A DNA stretch of 6,043 bases from Bacteroidota bacterium. GTDB taxonomy: Bacteria > Bacteroidota > Bacteroidia > Flavobacteriales > Weeksellaceae. Where the stretch lies: the NCBI GenBank assembly GCA_023387375.1, contig JAEWIE010000034.1, positions 1 through 6,043 of the forward strand, written 5' to 3'. A program made the translations under genes and the position numbers. Below are positions 5,972-6,043 of the stretch, one piece after another. The notes below the pieces were generated by a model that did not search any database, was not told the DNA's origin, and saw only the letters and a program-made list of their open reading frames with translations. Every line of letters starts with the position of its first letter. Position 1 is the first letter of the stretch.

Positions 5972-6043
5972 GAGCCAATTCCTGGAATATTTATTATAAA
6001 ATTTAAGATTTTTTTAACACTTTCTACAGGGTTAATTTTTTGA

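Noticed and set aside
6014..6035. TTAAC ... GTTAA inverted repeat near the right edge, upstream of the lipoprotein gene
   Set aside because: Five-base arms 12 nt apart in AT-rich DNA are expected by chance, and the window ends before context can be judged.
1..6043. A new defence, mobile or biosynthetic system spanning the window
   Set aside because: Gene directions, spacing and families look like unrelated chromosomal units; no nuclease, integrase, toxin, reverse transcriptase or repeat array was seen.

Overview
The window is an ordinary-looking chromosomal stretch from a member of the Bacteroidota, probably a flavobacterium-like lineage. The evidence is a SusC/CirA-type TonB-dependent receptor, a leucine tRNA without an encoded CCA end, near absence of Shine-Dalgarno sequences with A-rich leaders instead, and several exact copies of the Bacteroidota housekeeping -7 element TAnnTTTG upstream of genes. 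There is no insertion sequence, phage gene, CRISPR array or recognisable defence or biosynthetic cluster.

Layout from left to right: (1) The 3' part of a TonB-dependent outer-membrane receptor on the + strand enters from the left edge and stops at 1580. (2) A long near-perfect hairpin with T-tracts on both sides (about 1687-1727) lies between this gene and a convergent tRNA-Leu(CAA) at 1729-1809 on the - strand, and probably terminates both. (3) A PhnP-like metallo-beta-lactamase-fold hydrolase runs leftward (1870-2637). (4) Across a 44-bp divergent intergenic region, a two-gene + strand unit begins: a 474-residue conserved protein of unknown function (2682-4106) and, 3 bp later, a 150-residue single-GAF-domain protein related to free methionine-(R)-sulfoxide reductase (4110-4562). 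(5) A leftward cobalamin/metal-type substrate-binding-protein homologue with no signal peptide (4552-5274) overlaps the GAF gene tail to tail by 11 bp. (6) Upstream of it, on the same strand, is a 188-residue probable lipoprotein of unknown function (5381-5947), with its promoter region reaching to the right edge.

How the genes relate: only the 474-residue protein and the GAF protein are tight enough to be called an operon. The lipoprotein and the binding-protein homologue are on one strand about 106 bp apart, but a promoter-like element between them suggests separate initiation. No pathway links all the genes. The points most worth a second look are the uncharacterised 474-residue family and its GAF partner, the GAF protein that keeps two of the three catalytic cysteines and the acidic pocket of fRMsr, the cytoplasmic-looking BtuF-type protein, and the palindromic face-to-face promoter region at 2652-2676.
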